Positions 18,222 to 26,512 are shown, counted from the first letter of the stretch. The stretch is 64,000 nucleotides of DNA from Planctomycetota bacterium (GCA_016794565.1 JAEUHQ010000078.1:1-64000), one strand, 5' to 3'. A program made the numbers and translations. The notes: generated from the letters alone by a model not told the origin.

Positions 18222-19342
18222 CCTTCCCGCTGCTCGCGGCGGCGGTGTTCACGCTCGCGACGTTCGTGCCCACCGCAGCGGTGTGGGTCGTTCTCTGGTT
18301 CCTGGAGAGGGCCGGCGGCGGGTTCTGGCGCACTGCGCTCTGGCTGCACGCCGGTCTGTTCCTGCTGCACGCGTTCGTCACGTTCCCGGTCGTGCTCGGC
18401 GGGCTCGGATCGCGCTTCTTCGTCGGCACGCGCCCGGACGAACGCACGTACGCCGGTCCACGCATCGACACCGCCGGCGCGATAGCGATCCAGTCGTGGG
18501 ACTCGCTGAAGCACGAGGCACAGGTCGGCCATGCGGAGGTCGACGCCGAGATGGTCGCCGCCGCGAAGGCGCGCGAGCGTCGTATCCCGAGCAGCGACGG
18601 AGTCTCGCTGCGCGCATTCCGGATCGAGGCGCGTCGCGATCCGCCGGTCGCCGTGGCGGTGCTCGTGCACGGCCTCTTCCGGTCCGCGATGGAACTCGAT
18701 CCGGTCGCCGCGATGCTGCACGAACAGGGCTGCGAGTGCTGGTCGGTCGAGATGCGCAACTTCGGCGGCAGTTCGCGCGCGCCGTTCACCGCCGGCCTCC
18801 GTGAGAGCGAGGACGTGGTCGCGGCGGTGCGCCACGTGCGTTCGCAGCCGGGTCGCGAACGCACGCCGCTCGTGCTCTTCGGCGTCAGCTTCGGCACCGT
18901 CGCCGTTTCGCTCGCGCTGCCGCGCATCGACGGTGTCGCCGGGGTCGTGCTCGATGCGCCCATCGACGACATGGGCGCCGCCGCGCACCGCCTTCTCGAC
19001 CTGATCGGCGTGCGCCGGCCGCTGTTCGCGATCGGCGAGCCCTGGCAGTCCCTCGTGCTCTGCTCGTTCGAGGCATGGTCAGGTGTGGAGCTCGATCGCA
19101 TCGTCCCGGCGGACGTGCTGGCCACGCTGCCGCAGGACCTGCCCGTCCTCGTGATCGGCGCCGGCATCGACGAGCGCGCCCCCCCGGCGACGGTCGAACG
19201 GCTCTTCGCGCGGTTGCCGATGGCCGACGACGGCAAGCAGTTGTGGATGGAGGGGTCGTCGGAGCACGGCCGGGTCTTTCTCGACCATCCGGCCCAGTAC
19301 GCCGAGCGGCTGCGCTGGCTGCTCGGGCACCTGCGACGCTGA
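18218..19342 (+). CDS. Membrane-anchored alpha/beta hydrolase
   Basis: 374 residues from GTG 18218, overlapping the mqnD stop by 4 bp. Two hydrophobic segments (about 4-25 and 38-60) suggest an N-terminal membrane hairpin. The hydrolase domain follows: VLVHGLFRS with the oxyanion HG, nucleophile S224 in FGVSFGT, an Asp in GAGIDERAP and a His in SSEHGRVF near the end, a complete Ser-Asp-His set. The closest general type is the serine aminopeptidase/monoacylglycerol-lipase-like (Hydrolase_4/S33) group. Substrate unknown; lipid or peptide esters near the membrane are guesses from the anchor. A 72-bp gap separates it from the amidoligase cluster, which has its own -10-like box, so the two are probably independent transcripts. 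Confidence 0.8.
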   Translation: MTFPLLAAAVFTLATFVPTAAVWVVLWFLERAGGGFWRTALWLHAGLFLLHAFVTFPVVLGGLGSRFFVGTRPDERTYAGPRIDTAGAIAIQSWDSLKHEAQVGHAEVDAEMVAAAKARERRIPSSDGVSLRAFRIEARRDPPVAVAVLVHGLFRSAMELDPVAAMLHEQGCECWSVEMRNFGGSSRAPFTAGLRESEDVVAAVRHVRSQPGRERTPLVLFGVSFGTVAVSLALPRIDGVAGVVLDAPIDDMGAAAHRLLDLIGVRRPLFAIGEPWQSLVLCSFEAWSGVELDRIVPADVLATLPQDLPVLVIGAGIDERAPPATVERLFARLPMADDGKQLWMEGSSEHGRVFLDHPAQYAERLRWLLGHLRR

Positions 19343-19394
19343 CCTGCGGCGGCGCGCCGTTCGGCGCGTCCCTCGAATCCGGCGCTCCGCTGGC

Positions 19395-19400
19395 TACGTT
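19395..19400 (+). promoter_or_regulatory. -10-like TACGTT before the amidoligase cluster
   Basis: TACGTT lies 14 nt before ATG 19415, in GGCTACGTTC, the same context as the boxes at 30377 and 48683. It would give an almost leaderless message. No -35 is evident. Confidence 0.4.
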
Positions 19401-19414
19401 CCCCCGTCCACACG

Positions 19415-20179
19415 ATGCAGCGCCGCGACCGCGCCGCCGACCTGGAGCGGCTGCACCTCGACATCCTGCCGCAGCCGGACGACTTCACGTGCGGGCCGAC
19501 GTGCCTGCACGCGATCTACCGCTATTGGGGTGACGATGTCCCGCTCGCGCGCCTCGTCGAGGAGATCGTGCGCACGCCGTCGGGGGGCACCGCGGACGTG
19601 TTCCTCGCGAACCACGCGCTGCGTCGCGGCTACCGCGCGACGATCTGCACCTACAACCTGCGCATCTTCGATCCGACGTGGTTCACGACGCCGGGCATCG
19701 ACCTGCGGCAACGGCTGCGCCTGCAGCGCGATTTCAAGACGCCGCAGCGGCCGGTCTTCGGCCTGCTCACCGACGCGTACCTCGAGTTCCTCGACCTCGG
19801 CGGTGAACTGCGTTTCGTCGATCTCTCGCCGACGGTGCTGCGCCGGTGGCTGCGCCGCGGCGTACCGATCCTGACCGGGCTCAGTTCGACGTACCTGTAT
19901 CGCCGTTCGCGGGAGTACGGCCCGGGCGACGACGACGACGACGTGCGCGGCGAGCCGCAGGGCCACTTCGTCGTGCTGTGCGGTTACCGCCGCACGCGCC
20001 GTTCGGTGATCGTCGCCGATCCCTTCCTCGAGAACCCGATGGCTCCCGACACCCACTACGAAGTCAGCCTCGACCGCGTCGTCGGCGCCATCCTGCTCGG
20101 CGTGCTGACGCACGACGCGAATCTCCTGATGATCGAACCCGCTTCCCGGCCCGAGGCCACACCGGCCGCCGGGCTCTGA
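19415..20179 (+). CDS. C39-like (DUF3335-type) cysteine peptidase
   Basis: 254 residues, no signal peptide. C26 in DFTCGPTC is the catalytic cysteine of papain-fold C39-like proteins, H184 lies in QGHFVVLCGY, and the following VADPF supplies the third polar residue. Between them the SPTVLRRWLRRGVPILTGL stretch matches the strand-helix unit of these proteins. An acidic stretch, DDDDD, precedes the His. The family occurs next to RLAN-type ATP-grasp and GCS2-type ligases, which is exactly the arrangement here, so a role in processing or cyclising a ligase-made peptide is inferred. In many relatives a GNAT acetyltransferase domain is fused in front; it is missing here. The next ORF starts 2 bp after this stop. 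Confidence 0.85.
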   Translation: MQRRDRAADLERLHLDILPQPDDFTCGPTCLHAIYRYWGDDVPLARLVEEIVRTPSGGTADVFLANHALRRGYRATICTYNLRIFDPTWFTTPGIDLRQRLRLQRDFKTPQRPVFGLLTDAYLEFLDLGGELRFVDLSPTVLRRWLRRGVPILTGLSSTYLYRRSREYGPGDDDDDVRGEPQGHFVVLCGYRRTRRSVIVADPFLENPMAPDTHYEVSLDRVVGAILLGVLTHDANLLMIEPASRPEATPAAGL

Positions 20180-20181
20180 CC

Positions 20182-21663
20182 ATGCGCAATCTCGTCGTCG
20201 TCAACGACCCGAAGGAGTGGTCGTTCTCCCAAGAAGGGGTCGAACTCGTCGCGGCCCGCAAGTACCTGACGCACCCGTCGTACACGACGCTCGAGCGGGT
20301 GCGCGTGATCAACCTGTGCCGGTCGCTCGGGTACCAGAAGATCGGCTACTACGTGTCCCTGCTCGCCGATGCGCGCGGCCACCGGCCGATGCCGAGCATC
20401 GAGACGATCCAGAACATGAAGGACCGCGCGATCGCGGCGATCGCGGGCAGCGACCTGCAGGAGATCATCGACGAGTCGCTGGGGAAGGTGCAGAGCGAGG
20501 AGTTCGTGCTCAGCGTCTACTTCGGCCGCAACATGGCGCAGCGGCACGAGCGGCTCGCGAGCGCCCTGTTCCGGATGTTCCCGAGCCCGTACTTGCAGGC
20601 GAACTTCCAGAAGAGCGAGAGGTCGGGCCGCTGGCGCCTGGACAGCCTGAAGCCGTTGGCGCTCGACGACATTCCGGCGGGCCACGAGGGGTTCGCGCAG
20701 GAGGCGACGACGGACTTCCTGCAGCGCGGCCCCGTGCGCACGCAGAAGCGGGCGCAACGTCCGTACGACCTCGCGATCCTCGTCGACCCCGACCTGCCCG
20801 AGCCGCCGTCGAACAAGAAGGCCCTGCAGAAGTTCGCGAAGGCCGCCGAGGACGTCGGCTTCAACGTCGAGTTCATCCGGCAGGAGGACTACTCGCGCAT
20901 CGGCGAGTTCGACGCGCTGTTCATCCGGTGCACCACCGGCGTGAACCACTACACGTTCCGGTTCGCGTGCCGCGCGGAAGCGCTCGGGCTCGTCGTGATC
21001 GACGACCCCGCGTCGATCCTGCGCTGCTCCAACAAGGTCTTCCTCGCGGAGATGGCGGACCAGCAGGACATCCTGGTGCCGAACACGATGATCGTGCACC
21101 GCGGGAACGTCGATGACCTCGTGCCGCGCCTCGGTCTGCCGTGTGTGCTGAAGCAGCCGGACAGTTCGTTCTCCGCGGGCGTGCGCAAGGTCACGACGAT
21201 GCAGGAACTCGCCGAGCAGGTCGAGGCGATGCTCGAGAAGTCGGACCTCGTGATCGCGCAGGGATTCGTGCCGACCGAGTTCGACTGGCGCATCGGCGTG
21301 CTCGACGGCCATCCGCTGTTCGCGTGCCGTTACTTCATGGCCGACGGTCACTGGCAGATCCTGAAGCGCGACGCCGGCGGCAAGAAGGAGGACGTCGGTC
21401 GCGCGGAGACCGTGCCGGTCGAGATGGCGCCGACGCGTGTCGTGAAGACCGCGTTGAAGGCGGCGAACCACGTCGGCAAGGGCCTGTACGGCGTCGACCT
21501 CAAGGAGGTCGGCGGCAAGGTCTACATGATCGAGGTCAACGACAACCCCAACATCGATGCCGGGTTCGAGGACGAAGTGCTCGGCGACGAGCTGTACCTC
21601 CGTGTGATGCGCACCCTGTTCGCGCGCGTCACGCAGCGCCATCGCGGGTGGGGGTCGGCGTGA
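20182..21663 (+). CDS. RimK-type ATP-grasp ligase with RLAN N-terminal domain
   Basis: 493 residues. The N-terminal 150 or so residues (NDPKEWSFSQEGVELV, then YLTHPSY and CRSLGYQKIGYYVSLLADARGH) are the RLAN domain found before a subset of RimK-like ligases. The ATP-grasp fold covers about 260-493: VLKQPDSSFSAGV is the lysine and glycine-rich ATP loop, FDWRIGVLDGHPLFACRY the central strand, and EVNDNPNID the metal-binding Glu/Asn pair. ATP-grasp enzymes form amide bonds through acyl-phosphates; RimK adds glutamates. Cofactor motifs look intact, so the enzyme should be active. Translation is coupled to both neighbours: 2 bp after the C39-like gene and a 4-bp overlap with the GCS2-type gene. 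The substrate is unknown; a small peptide or glutathione-like compound is inferred. Confidence 0.88.
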   Translation: MRNLVVVNDPKEWSFSQEGVELVAARKYLTHPSYTTLERVRVINLCRSLGYQKIGYYVSLLADARGHRPMPSIETIQNMKDRAIAAIAGSDLQEIIDESLGKVQSEEFVLSVYFGRNMAQRHERLASALFRMFPSPYLQANFQKSERSGRWRLDSLKPLALDDIPAGHEGFAQEATTDFLQRGPVRTQKRAQRPYDLAILVDPDLPEPPSNKKALQKFAKAAEDVGFNVEFIRQEDYSRIGEFDALFIRCTTGVNHYTFRFACRAEALGLVVIDDPASILRCSNKVFLAEMADQQDILVPNTMIVHRGNVDDLVPRLGLPCVLKQPDSSFSAGVRKVTTMQELAEQVEAMLEKSDLVIAQGFVPTEFDWRIGVLDGHPLFACRYFMADGHWQILKRDAGGKKEDVGRAETVPVEMAPTRVVKTALKAANHVGKGLYGVDLKEVGGKVYMIEVNDNPNIDAGFEDEVLGDELYLRVMRTLFARVTQRHRGWGSA

Positions 21664-22892
21664 CGCTGGGCCTGTTCGCCGGCTTCGGGATCGAACTCGA
21701 GTACGCAGTCGTCGATCGCACGACCTTCGTCGTCCGGCCGATCGTCGACGAACTGCTGAAGCACTTCGCGGGCAGCTACTCCGGCGACTTCGACGACGGC
21801 CCGATCTCCTGGTCGAACGAACTCGCGCTGCACGTCGTCGAGCTGAAGACGAACGGTCCGGCGCCGTCGCTCGCGGGCGTCGCGTCGGCCTTCCAGCGGT
21901 CGCTGCTCCGCGTCGAAGGCGCGCTCGAGAGCATGGGGGCGCGGCTCCTGCCCGGGGGCATGCACCCGACGATGCGCCCCGATCGCGAGTTCCGCCGCTG
22001 GCCGCACGACTACGCCGAGGTGTACGGCGCGTACGACCGCATCTTCGACTGCCGCGGCCACGGCTGGTCGAACCTGCAGAGCTGCCATCTCAACCTGCCG
22101 TTCGCGAACGACGACGAGTTCGGCCGGCTGCACCTCGCCTGCCGCGCGCTGCTGCCGCTCCTGCCCGCGCTCGCCGCCAGTTCGCCGTTCTGCGAAGGCG
22201 CCTGGACCGGCTGGCTCGACTGGCGGCTCCAGGTGTACCGCCACAACCAGCAGCGCGTGCCGCGCATCGCCGGACTCGTCGTGCCCGAGCCGGTGACGAC
22301 GCGAGAGCGCTACTTCGCGGAGATCCTCGAGCCGATCTGGGCGGACATCGCACCGCTCGATCCGGACAACCTGCTTCGCGAGGAATGGTTGAACTCGCGC
22401 GGCGTCGTCGCGAAGTTCTTCCGCGATGCGCTCGAGATTCGCGTGCTCGACGTGCAGGAGTGTCCGGCCGCCGACCTCGCGATCTGCGCGCTCGTCACCG
22501 CGGTCCTGCATGCGATGTGCGACGAACGGTGGTGCGATCGCCGCGCGCTCGCGGCGCTGCGCACGCAGGATCTCGCCTCTGTGCTGTGGGCCGTCGCGAA
22601 GGACGGCGACCAGGCGGTCGTCGCGCACCGCGGCCTGCTCGGTGCGCTCGGGCTGCCGGCCGAGCCGCGCAGCGCGATCGACGTGTGGCGCCGTCTCGCG
22701 GACGCCGTGCTGCCGGATGTCGCGCATCTCGATCCGGTGCTCGTCTCGCCGCTGCGCACGATCCTGGCGCGCGGCCCGCTCGCCCGCCGCATGCTCGGCG
22801 CGGTGGGCGAGACACCGGACCGCGACGCGTTGGTGCGGTTGCAATCGGAGCTCGCCGACTGCCTGCGCAACGGCGTGGCGTTCGGCGCCTGA
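21660..22892 (+). CDS. GCS2-type carboxylate-amine ligase
   Basis: 410 residues from GTG 21660, whose TGA-containing overlap with the ATP-grasp stop supports this start. The glutamate-cysteine-ligase fold is shown by FGIELEY (9-15) with metal-binding Glu residues, LLPGGMHPTMRP with its His, and ISWSNELALHVVELKT, where E and K positions fit the glutamate/ATP site. A further run, QSCHLNLPF, is also typical. The protein belongs with the YbdK/GCS2 carboxylate-amine ligases rather than plant-type GshA. With the adjacent C39-like and RLAN/ATP-grasp proteins it forms the three-gene amidoligase set known from comparative genomics in other bacteria. The product is not established. It could make gamma-glutamyl compounds, and glutathione synthesis cannot be excluded. 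Confidence 0.85.
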   Translation: MTLGLFAGFGIELEYAVVDRTTFVVRPIVDELLKHFAGSYSGDFDDGPISWSNELALHVVELKTNGPAPSLAGVASAFQRSLLRVEGALESMGARLLPGGMHPTMRPDREFRRWPHDYAEVYGAYDRIFDCRGHGWSNLQSCHLNLPFANDDEFGRLHLACRALLPLLPALAASSPFCEGAWTGWLDWRLQVYRHNQQRVPRIAGLVVPEPVTTRERYFAEILEPIWADIAPLDPDNLLREEWLNSRGVVAKFFRDALEIRVLDVQECPAADLAICALVTAVLHAMCDERWCDRRALAALRTQDLASVLWAVAKDGDQAVVAHRGLLGALGLPAEPRSAIDVWRRLADAVLPDVAHLDPVLVSPLRTILARGPLARRMLGAVGETPDRDALVRLQSELADCLRNGVAFGA

Positions 22893-22899
22893 TCCGCGT

Positions 22900-23322
22900 C
22901 TATGCGTCCGGATCGCTGAGTGGGATCAGGAAAACCGCTGCTGCGAACAGCACGCACGCGACGACGAGGCCCGGCACCGGGTCGCCGAGGAGCATCCAGA
23001 TCGTGATGCCGAACAGCGCGCCGCCCTCGAGGATCGCGATCGGCGCGAGCAGGGCGGGGAACCGCCGGGCCGCGCGCTCCGCCGGTGGCGCGTTCTCCAC
23101 GGCGCGAAGCAGCGCCGCACGGACCACGAACGCGGCGACGAGAAGGCCGCCGCCGAGGGCCCAGCAGACGAGACCGATCTCCGCCGGCAGGTCGGGCGAG
23201 AACCCCTTGCCGTCGTTCACCTGCAGCGCCACGGCGGCGCCGATCGAGTAGAGCACGATCCCGACCAGCAGCATCACGCAGACGAGTCGCTGCTGCGCGA
23301 ACGGGATCGTCGACGGCGTCAT
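22900..23322 (-). CDS. Small integral membrane protein, unknown
   Basis: 140 residues with about four hydrophobic segments (around 14-34, 50-70, 90-108 and 115-134), so an inner-membrane protein with little outside the bilayer. No family is recognised. The start ATG overlaps the stop of the methyltransferase gene upstream on the minus strand (shared ATGA at 23319-23322), making it the last gene of a four-gene leftward operon. It is convergent with the GCS2-type gene, with 7 bp between stops. Context hints at an envelope-related task, but nothing more specific is visible. Confidence 0.75.
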   Translation of the reverse strand: MTPSTIPFAQQRLVCVMLLVGIVLYSIGAAVALQVNDGKGFSPDLPAEIGLVCWALGGGLLVAAFVVRAALLRAVENAPPAERAARRFPALLAPIAILEGGALFGITIWMLLGDPVPGLVVACVLFAAAVFLIPLSDPDA

Positions 23323-23990
23323 CGCGCGGCTCCGTCGCGGAAGAACAGCCCGACGACGTGCCCCGACCCGATCCGGAAGAGCGGCCTCGCGCGGCGCTGC
23401 GTGTAGCCGCACTCCGCCGCGACGGCGCGAACGCGCTCGTTGCGCAGCACGTTCTTCGGCTTCTTGCCGGCCAGCACGACACGCACCTGGCGGAGGAGGT
23501 TCTTCAGGGACGTCGCGGAGAACCAGGTGACGATCACCGCCTTCTTCGCGACGCGGAAGAGTTCGCGCAGGTGCCGCTCGCGCAGATCCTGCGTCTCCAG
23601 GTGGTGCGAGAGGCGGAAGCTCAGCACGACGTCGACCGAACGATCCGGCAGCGGGACTTCGAGAGCCGACGCGCGGAAGTAGCGGCGGCCGTCGTCGCCG
23701 TGGTCGCCGCGGTTCAGCGAGACCATCGTGAACGACCAGTCGGCCTCGACGAGCGTCTTGCAGCGGCTCTTCAGGAAGTCGGCGAGCCGACCGTGGCCGC
23801 ACGGCAGGTCGAGGATCGAATCGACGTCGCCGATCTCGGCGAAGTAGCCGGCGAGCAGCGCACGCTCGCGCTTGTCCGACCACTTCCGGTGCAGCTTGTT
23901 CCCGTAGTCGGCCTTGTAGGCCTCGGCGCCGCGCGGGCTGTTGTAGTTCTGCAGCTTGCTCTGCTGCATCGGGGCGTGCAGGTTGGTCAT
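23319..23990 (-). CDS. Class I SAM-dependent methyltransferase
   Basis: 223 residues from ATG 23990, overlapping the upstream gene's stop by 4 bp. Motif I is ILDLPCGHGRL, close to the usual DxGxGxG SAM loop; the acidic residue at the end of the second strand (LVEADWS) and SFRLSHHL, the region of motif IV, follow. Fold and size fit the small-molecule or lipid methyltransferase group (Methyltransf_11/25). The C-terminal HVVGLFFRDG is short. Co-location with a lipopolysaccharide-kinase-like gene and a membrane protein suggests a lipid or glycolipid substrate, but that is inference from context only. Confidence 0.82.
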   Translation of the reverse strand: MTNLHAPMQQSKLQNYNSPRGAEAYKADYGNKLHRKWSDKRERALLAGYFAEIGDVDSILDLPCGHGRLADFLKSRCKTLVEADWSFTMVSLNRGDHGDDGRRYFRASALEVPLPDRSVDVVLSFRLSHHLETQDLRERHLRELFRVAKKAVIVTWFSATSLKNLLRQVRVVLAGKKPKNVLRNERVRAVAAECGYTQRRARPLFRIGSGHVVGLFFRDGAAR

Positions 23991-24781
23991 GGGTGCTCGG
24001 CGCGCGGTCGGTGGGGTCGGCGCAGCGGCGACCCCAGGTAGGTGTACCAGGTCGCCGCGAGGGCGCGCAGCGCATCGTGCACGACGACGGGGCGCCGGGC
24101 CAGCGTGTGCCACAGTCGCTTCGCCGCCGCGCGGTCGCCGTTCGTGTACCCGAGCAGCCAGCGCATCCGTTCGGCGGCGGAGAAATCGCGGCGGCGGCTT
24201 GGCGAGAACGCGGCGGCGAACACGTCGATCGTCGCGAGGCGGCCACCGTGCACGGAGCGCGGCGCGCGGATGCCCGCCGGCGTGTCGCAAACCGCGAGCT
24301 CTGCGGCCGCCGGATCGCCGAGGACCAGCACGTTGCGTGGCATCGGCGTCGCCCAGAGGAAGCCGCCGCGGTGCATTCGCGCGACGAGGCGACCCATGGC
24401 TGCTGCCAGCGCGGCGCGCGTGCGCCACGCCTCGCTCGGCGACAGATCCGCGAGCACCTGCTTCAGCGTGCGCGCGTCGGGCAGGAAGCGCGTGACGAGC
24501 GTCGACTCGTCGACGAAGCCGAAGCGGCGCCGCGCGGACCACGCGATCGCGGTCGTGCACCGCACTCCCGTCGCTTCGACGGCGCGCAGGTTGTGGTACT
24601 CGCGCTCCGCCCGCGACCGGCGTACGAACGTCTGGAACCAGCGCGAGCCGCGGTTTCGGTAGACCTTTCGCACCACGGCGTCCGCGCCTGCACCCAGGCG
24701 CTCGACGACCGTCGCGGCTTCCGCCTTCAGCACTTCCAGGTGCTCGCGCGCGAGGCGGTCGAGATCGTCGGGGAGTTGCAC
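23987..24781 (-). CDS. Lipopolysaccharide-kinase (WaaP/Kdo)-like protein lacking the catalytic Asp
   Basis: 264 residues from GTG 24781, 5 bp after the upstream gene's stop; no ATG is available. The fold is kinase-like: K39 in VVRKVYR fits the ATP lysine, RAEREYHNLRAV the alpha-C helix with its Glu, LVARMHRGG the segment before the catalytic loop, N150 in PRNVLV the metal Asn, and D166 in AVCDTPAG the DFG-type Asp. The catalytic loop itself reads GFLWATPMPRN: H-R-D is replaced by W143-A-T145, so the base Asp is missing. A pseudokinase or an atypical mechanism is therefore likely. Family members phosphorylate heptose or Kdo in lipid A cores. The neighbouring methyltransferase and membrane protein fit an envelope setting. 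Confidence 0.7.
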   Translation of the reverse strand: MQLPDDLDRLAREHLEVLKAEAATVVERLGAGADAVVRKVYRNRGSRWFQTFVRRSRAEREYHNLRAVEATGVRCTTAIAWSARRRFGFVDESTLVTRFLPDARTLKQVLADLSPSEAWRTRAALAAAMGRLVARMHRGGFLWATPMPRNVLVLGDPAAAELAVCDTPAGIRAPRSVHGGRLATIDVFAAAFSPSRRRDFSAAERMRWLLGYTNGDRAAAKRLWHTLARRPVVVHDALRALAATWYTYLGSPLRRPHRPRAEHP

Positions 24782-24786
24782 GCGGG

Positions 24787-25605
24787 TCAGCGGCGGCGGA
24801 GTTCGCGTTCGAGACGCGCCACGAAGTCGTGCGCCGGCCACTCCGGGTCCGGCGCCATCGTGACGAGGTTGGTGAACATCAGCGGATGTTCGACCTTCGG
24901 CATCGGCAGGTCGAGCCACTGCCGCACGCTGCCCACGGCGAGGACTTCGAGCGGGTAGAGCTGGCACGGCGGGTCGTCGAACGCGGCGCCGCGGCCGCGC
25001 ACGCTCTCGAGATGCAGATCCAGGATCGCCGCGAGCCGCTGCGCGAGGAGGCGTTCGTCGCCGGTCCAGTGCACGAGCACGTCGTGGTAGGGCCCGAGAC
25101 GGTGGGTGACGATCGGCCGTTCGCCGGCGCGCAGCGCGAGCAGTTCGCGCGTGAACGCGGCCAGGTGCGTGTCTTCGCCGAACGCACTGTCCGGCTGGTT
25201 GCGCATGCGTTCGTACAGCGGCTCGGCACCGGGGTCGTCGAGGGCGAGACCGAGGAGCGCGGTCAGGGTGCCCTGCAGCTGCGAGAACGGCAGCGGGCCC
25301 GCGCCGCGGCGGTTCGTGGGCTGCTGCCGAGCGCGAGAGAGGAGCGAGCAGCGGCGCAGGGCCTGGCCCTGCCGCGCCTCGTCGAAGCCGCGGCCGTCGC
25401 CGCCGAGCACGCGGACGAACCCGTTGCCGAGGTGCCACGTGCCGAGCATCCACGCGGCGACCTGCACCTGCGTCTCGCGACCCGGCACGTCGAGAGATGC
25501 GTGCAGCACCGCTTCCTGGTCCTCGCGCAGGAACTTGCGGTTGCCGGCGCGCTCCGCCCACTCGGCGAGGGTGCGTCGCAGACTGGTGATCGCGGCGAGG
25601 GACAT
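24787..25605 (-). CDS. Unrecognised cytoplasmic protein, first gene of a four-gene operon
   Basis: 272 residues, soluble, mainly helical and rich in Arg, Leu and Ala. No signal peptide, membrane segment or cysteine motif is visible. Features that may help later are WMLGTWHLGNGF (about 52-63), HRLGPYHDVLVHW (about 167-179) and a C-terminal KVEHPLMFTN before an Arg-rich end. It reads leftwards from ATG 25605 with a -10-like TAGCCT (25615-25620) only 9 nt upstream. The WaaP-like gene starts 5 bp after its stop, so it is very likely translated with it. No function is proposed. Confidence 0.65.
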   Translation of the reverse strand: MSLAAITSLRRTLAEWAERAGNRKFLREDQEAVLHASLDVPGRETQVQVAAWMLGTWHLGNGFVRVLGGDGRGFDEARQGQALRRCSLLSRARQQPTNRRGAGPLPFSQLQGTLTALLGLALDDPGAEPLYERMRNQPDSAFGEDTHLAAFTRELLALRAGERPIVTHRLGPYHDVLVHWTGDERLLAQRLAAILDLHLESVRGRGAAFDDPPCQLYPLEVLAVGSVRQWLDLPMPKVEHPLMFTNLVTMAPDPEWPAHDFVARLERELRRR

Positions 25606-25614
25606 GGGCGGAGC

Positions 25615-25653
25615 AGGCTACCGTTTCCGCGCGCGGGTCGCGAAACGTAGAGT
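25615..25653. promoter_or_regulatory. Divergent -10-like elements
   Basis: On the minus strand TAGCCT (25615-25620) lies 9 nt before ATG 25605. On the plus strand TAGAGT (25648-25653) lies 8 nt before GTG 25662, with a weak TTCCGC 17 bp upstream (25625-25630). The 56-bp gap therefore seems to hold two back-to-back promoters with very short leaders. Confidence 0.4.
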
Positions 25654-25661
25654 GCTGCGCC

Positions 25662-26477
25662 GTGGACCTGCTGCACTGGATCCTGTTCGGCGTCCTGCCG
25701 GCTCTCGCGTCGGTGCTGCTGTTCGTCGGGATCGGTGGAGCCCGCATGCTGGCACCTGCGATCGCGGTCGCGATGTGCGTGCCGTTCGGCATGGATGCCG
25801 GTTGGCCGGACTGGCCGTGGCACTTGTCCGTGTCGCGCAGCGACCCGGTCGCGTGGTTCTGGTGGGCCCTCGCGTTCGCGGGAGTCGTCGGCGCCGCGTA
25901 CGACACGAAGGCGCTGCCGCGGACCGTGCTCGGCTGTTTCGAAGTCGCGCTCGTCGTGTTCGTCCCGTGGGCGTTGTCCGGTTCGCTGCGCGCGCGATGG
26001 TCGTTCGAGTGGTGCGTTGTGATGCTCGGTCTCGCGTGGACGATCCTCGTCGCGATCTGGTGGGGGCTGCGCACGTCGTCGCGCCTGCAGCCCGGGATGG
26101 CCGTGCCGCTCGCCGGGACCGTGGTGTTCGTCGCCGACGCGATCCTGCTGCATGCGCGCGGCGACCTGCTCGGGTGGCGCCTTGCCGGTGTCGCGGCGGT
26201 TGCGTCGGGTGTGTCGGTCGCGACGACTCTGTGGCGACGGCCGTTCGTGTGCGGCACGGGTGCTTCGCTGTGCATCACGATCGCGCATGCGGGCGTGTTG
26301 TGGTTCCGCCGGAGCGAAGGCGAGCTCACGCGGCTCCCGTTCGTGCTCGCACTGCTGGCCCCGCTGGGCATGTGGATTGCCACGACGAAGGCGTTCGCGG
26401 ACGGGCGTACGACAGGCATGGCCATCGGGGTGCTCGCGACGGCCGGGCTCGCGACGACGGCGATCGGTCTGGCCTGA
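25662..26477 (+). CDS. Polytopic membrane protein, unknown
   Basis: 271 residues from GTG 25662, with seven or eight hydrophobic segments across the whole length (for example at 6-27, 32-43, 64-80, 88-106, 118-134, 145-160 and the C-terminal 225-270). Few charged residues lie between them. No transporter or enzyme signature is seen. The N-terminus has no cleavable signal. It is divergent from the WaaP-like operon and followed by a 138-bp gap that contains a 16-bp palindrome and a -10-like element, so it is probably a single-gene transcript. Confidence 0.7.
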   Translation: MDLLHWILFGVLPALASVLLFVGIGGARMLAPAIAVAMCVPFGMDAGWPDWPWHLSVSRSDPVAWFWWALAFAGVVGAAYDTKALPRTVLGCFEVALVVFVPWALSGSLRARWSFEWCVVMLGLAWTILVAIWWGLRTSSRLQPGMAVPLAGTVVFVADAILLHARGDLLGWRLAGVAAVASGVSVATTLWRRPFVCGTGASLCITIAHAGVLWFRRSEGELTRLPFVLALLAPLGMWIATTKAFADGRTTGMAIGVLATAGLATTAIGLA

Positions 26478-26496
26478 TGCAGGGCACGGCGGCGAT

Positions 26497-26512
26497 GCGA
26501 TCGGCCGATCGC
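26497..26512. repeat. 16-bp perfect palindrome GCGATCGGCCGATCGC
   Basis: Its two halves, GCGATCGG and CCGATCGC, are exact reverse complements with no spacer. It lies 20 bp after the stop at 26477 and about 100 bp before the next gene. It could be a dimeric operator for 26616 or a hairpin ending the upstream message; no T-run follows. Confidence 0.45.
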
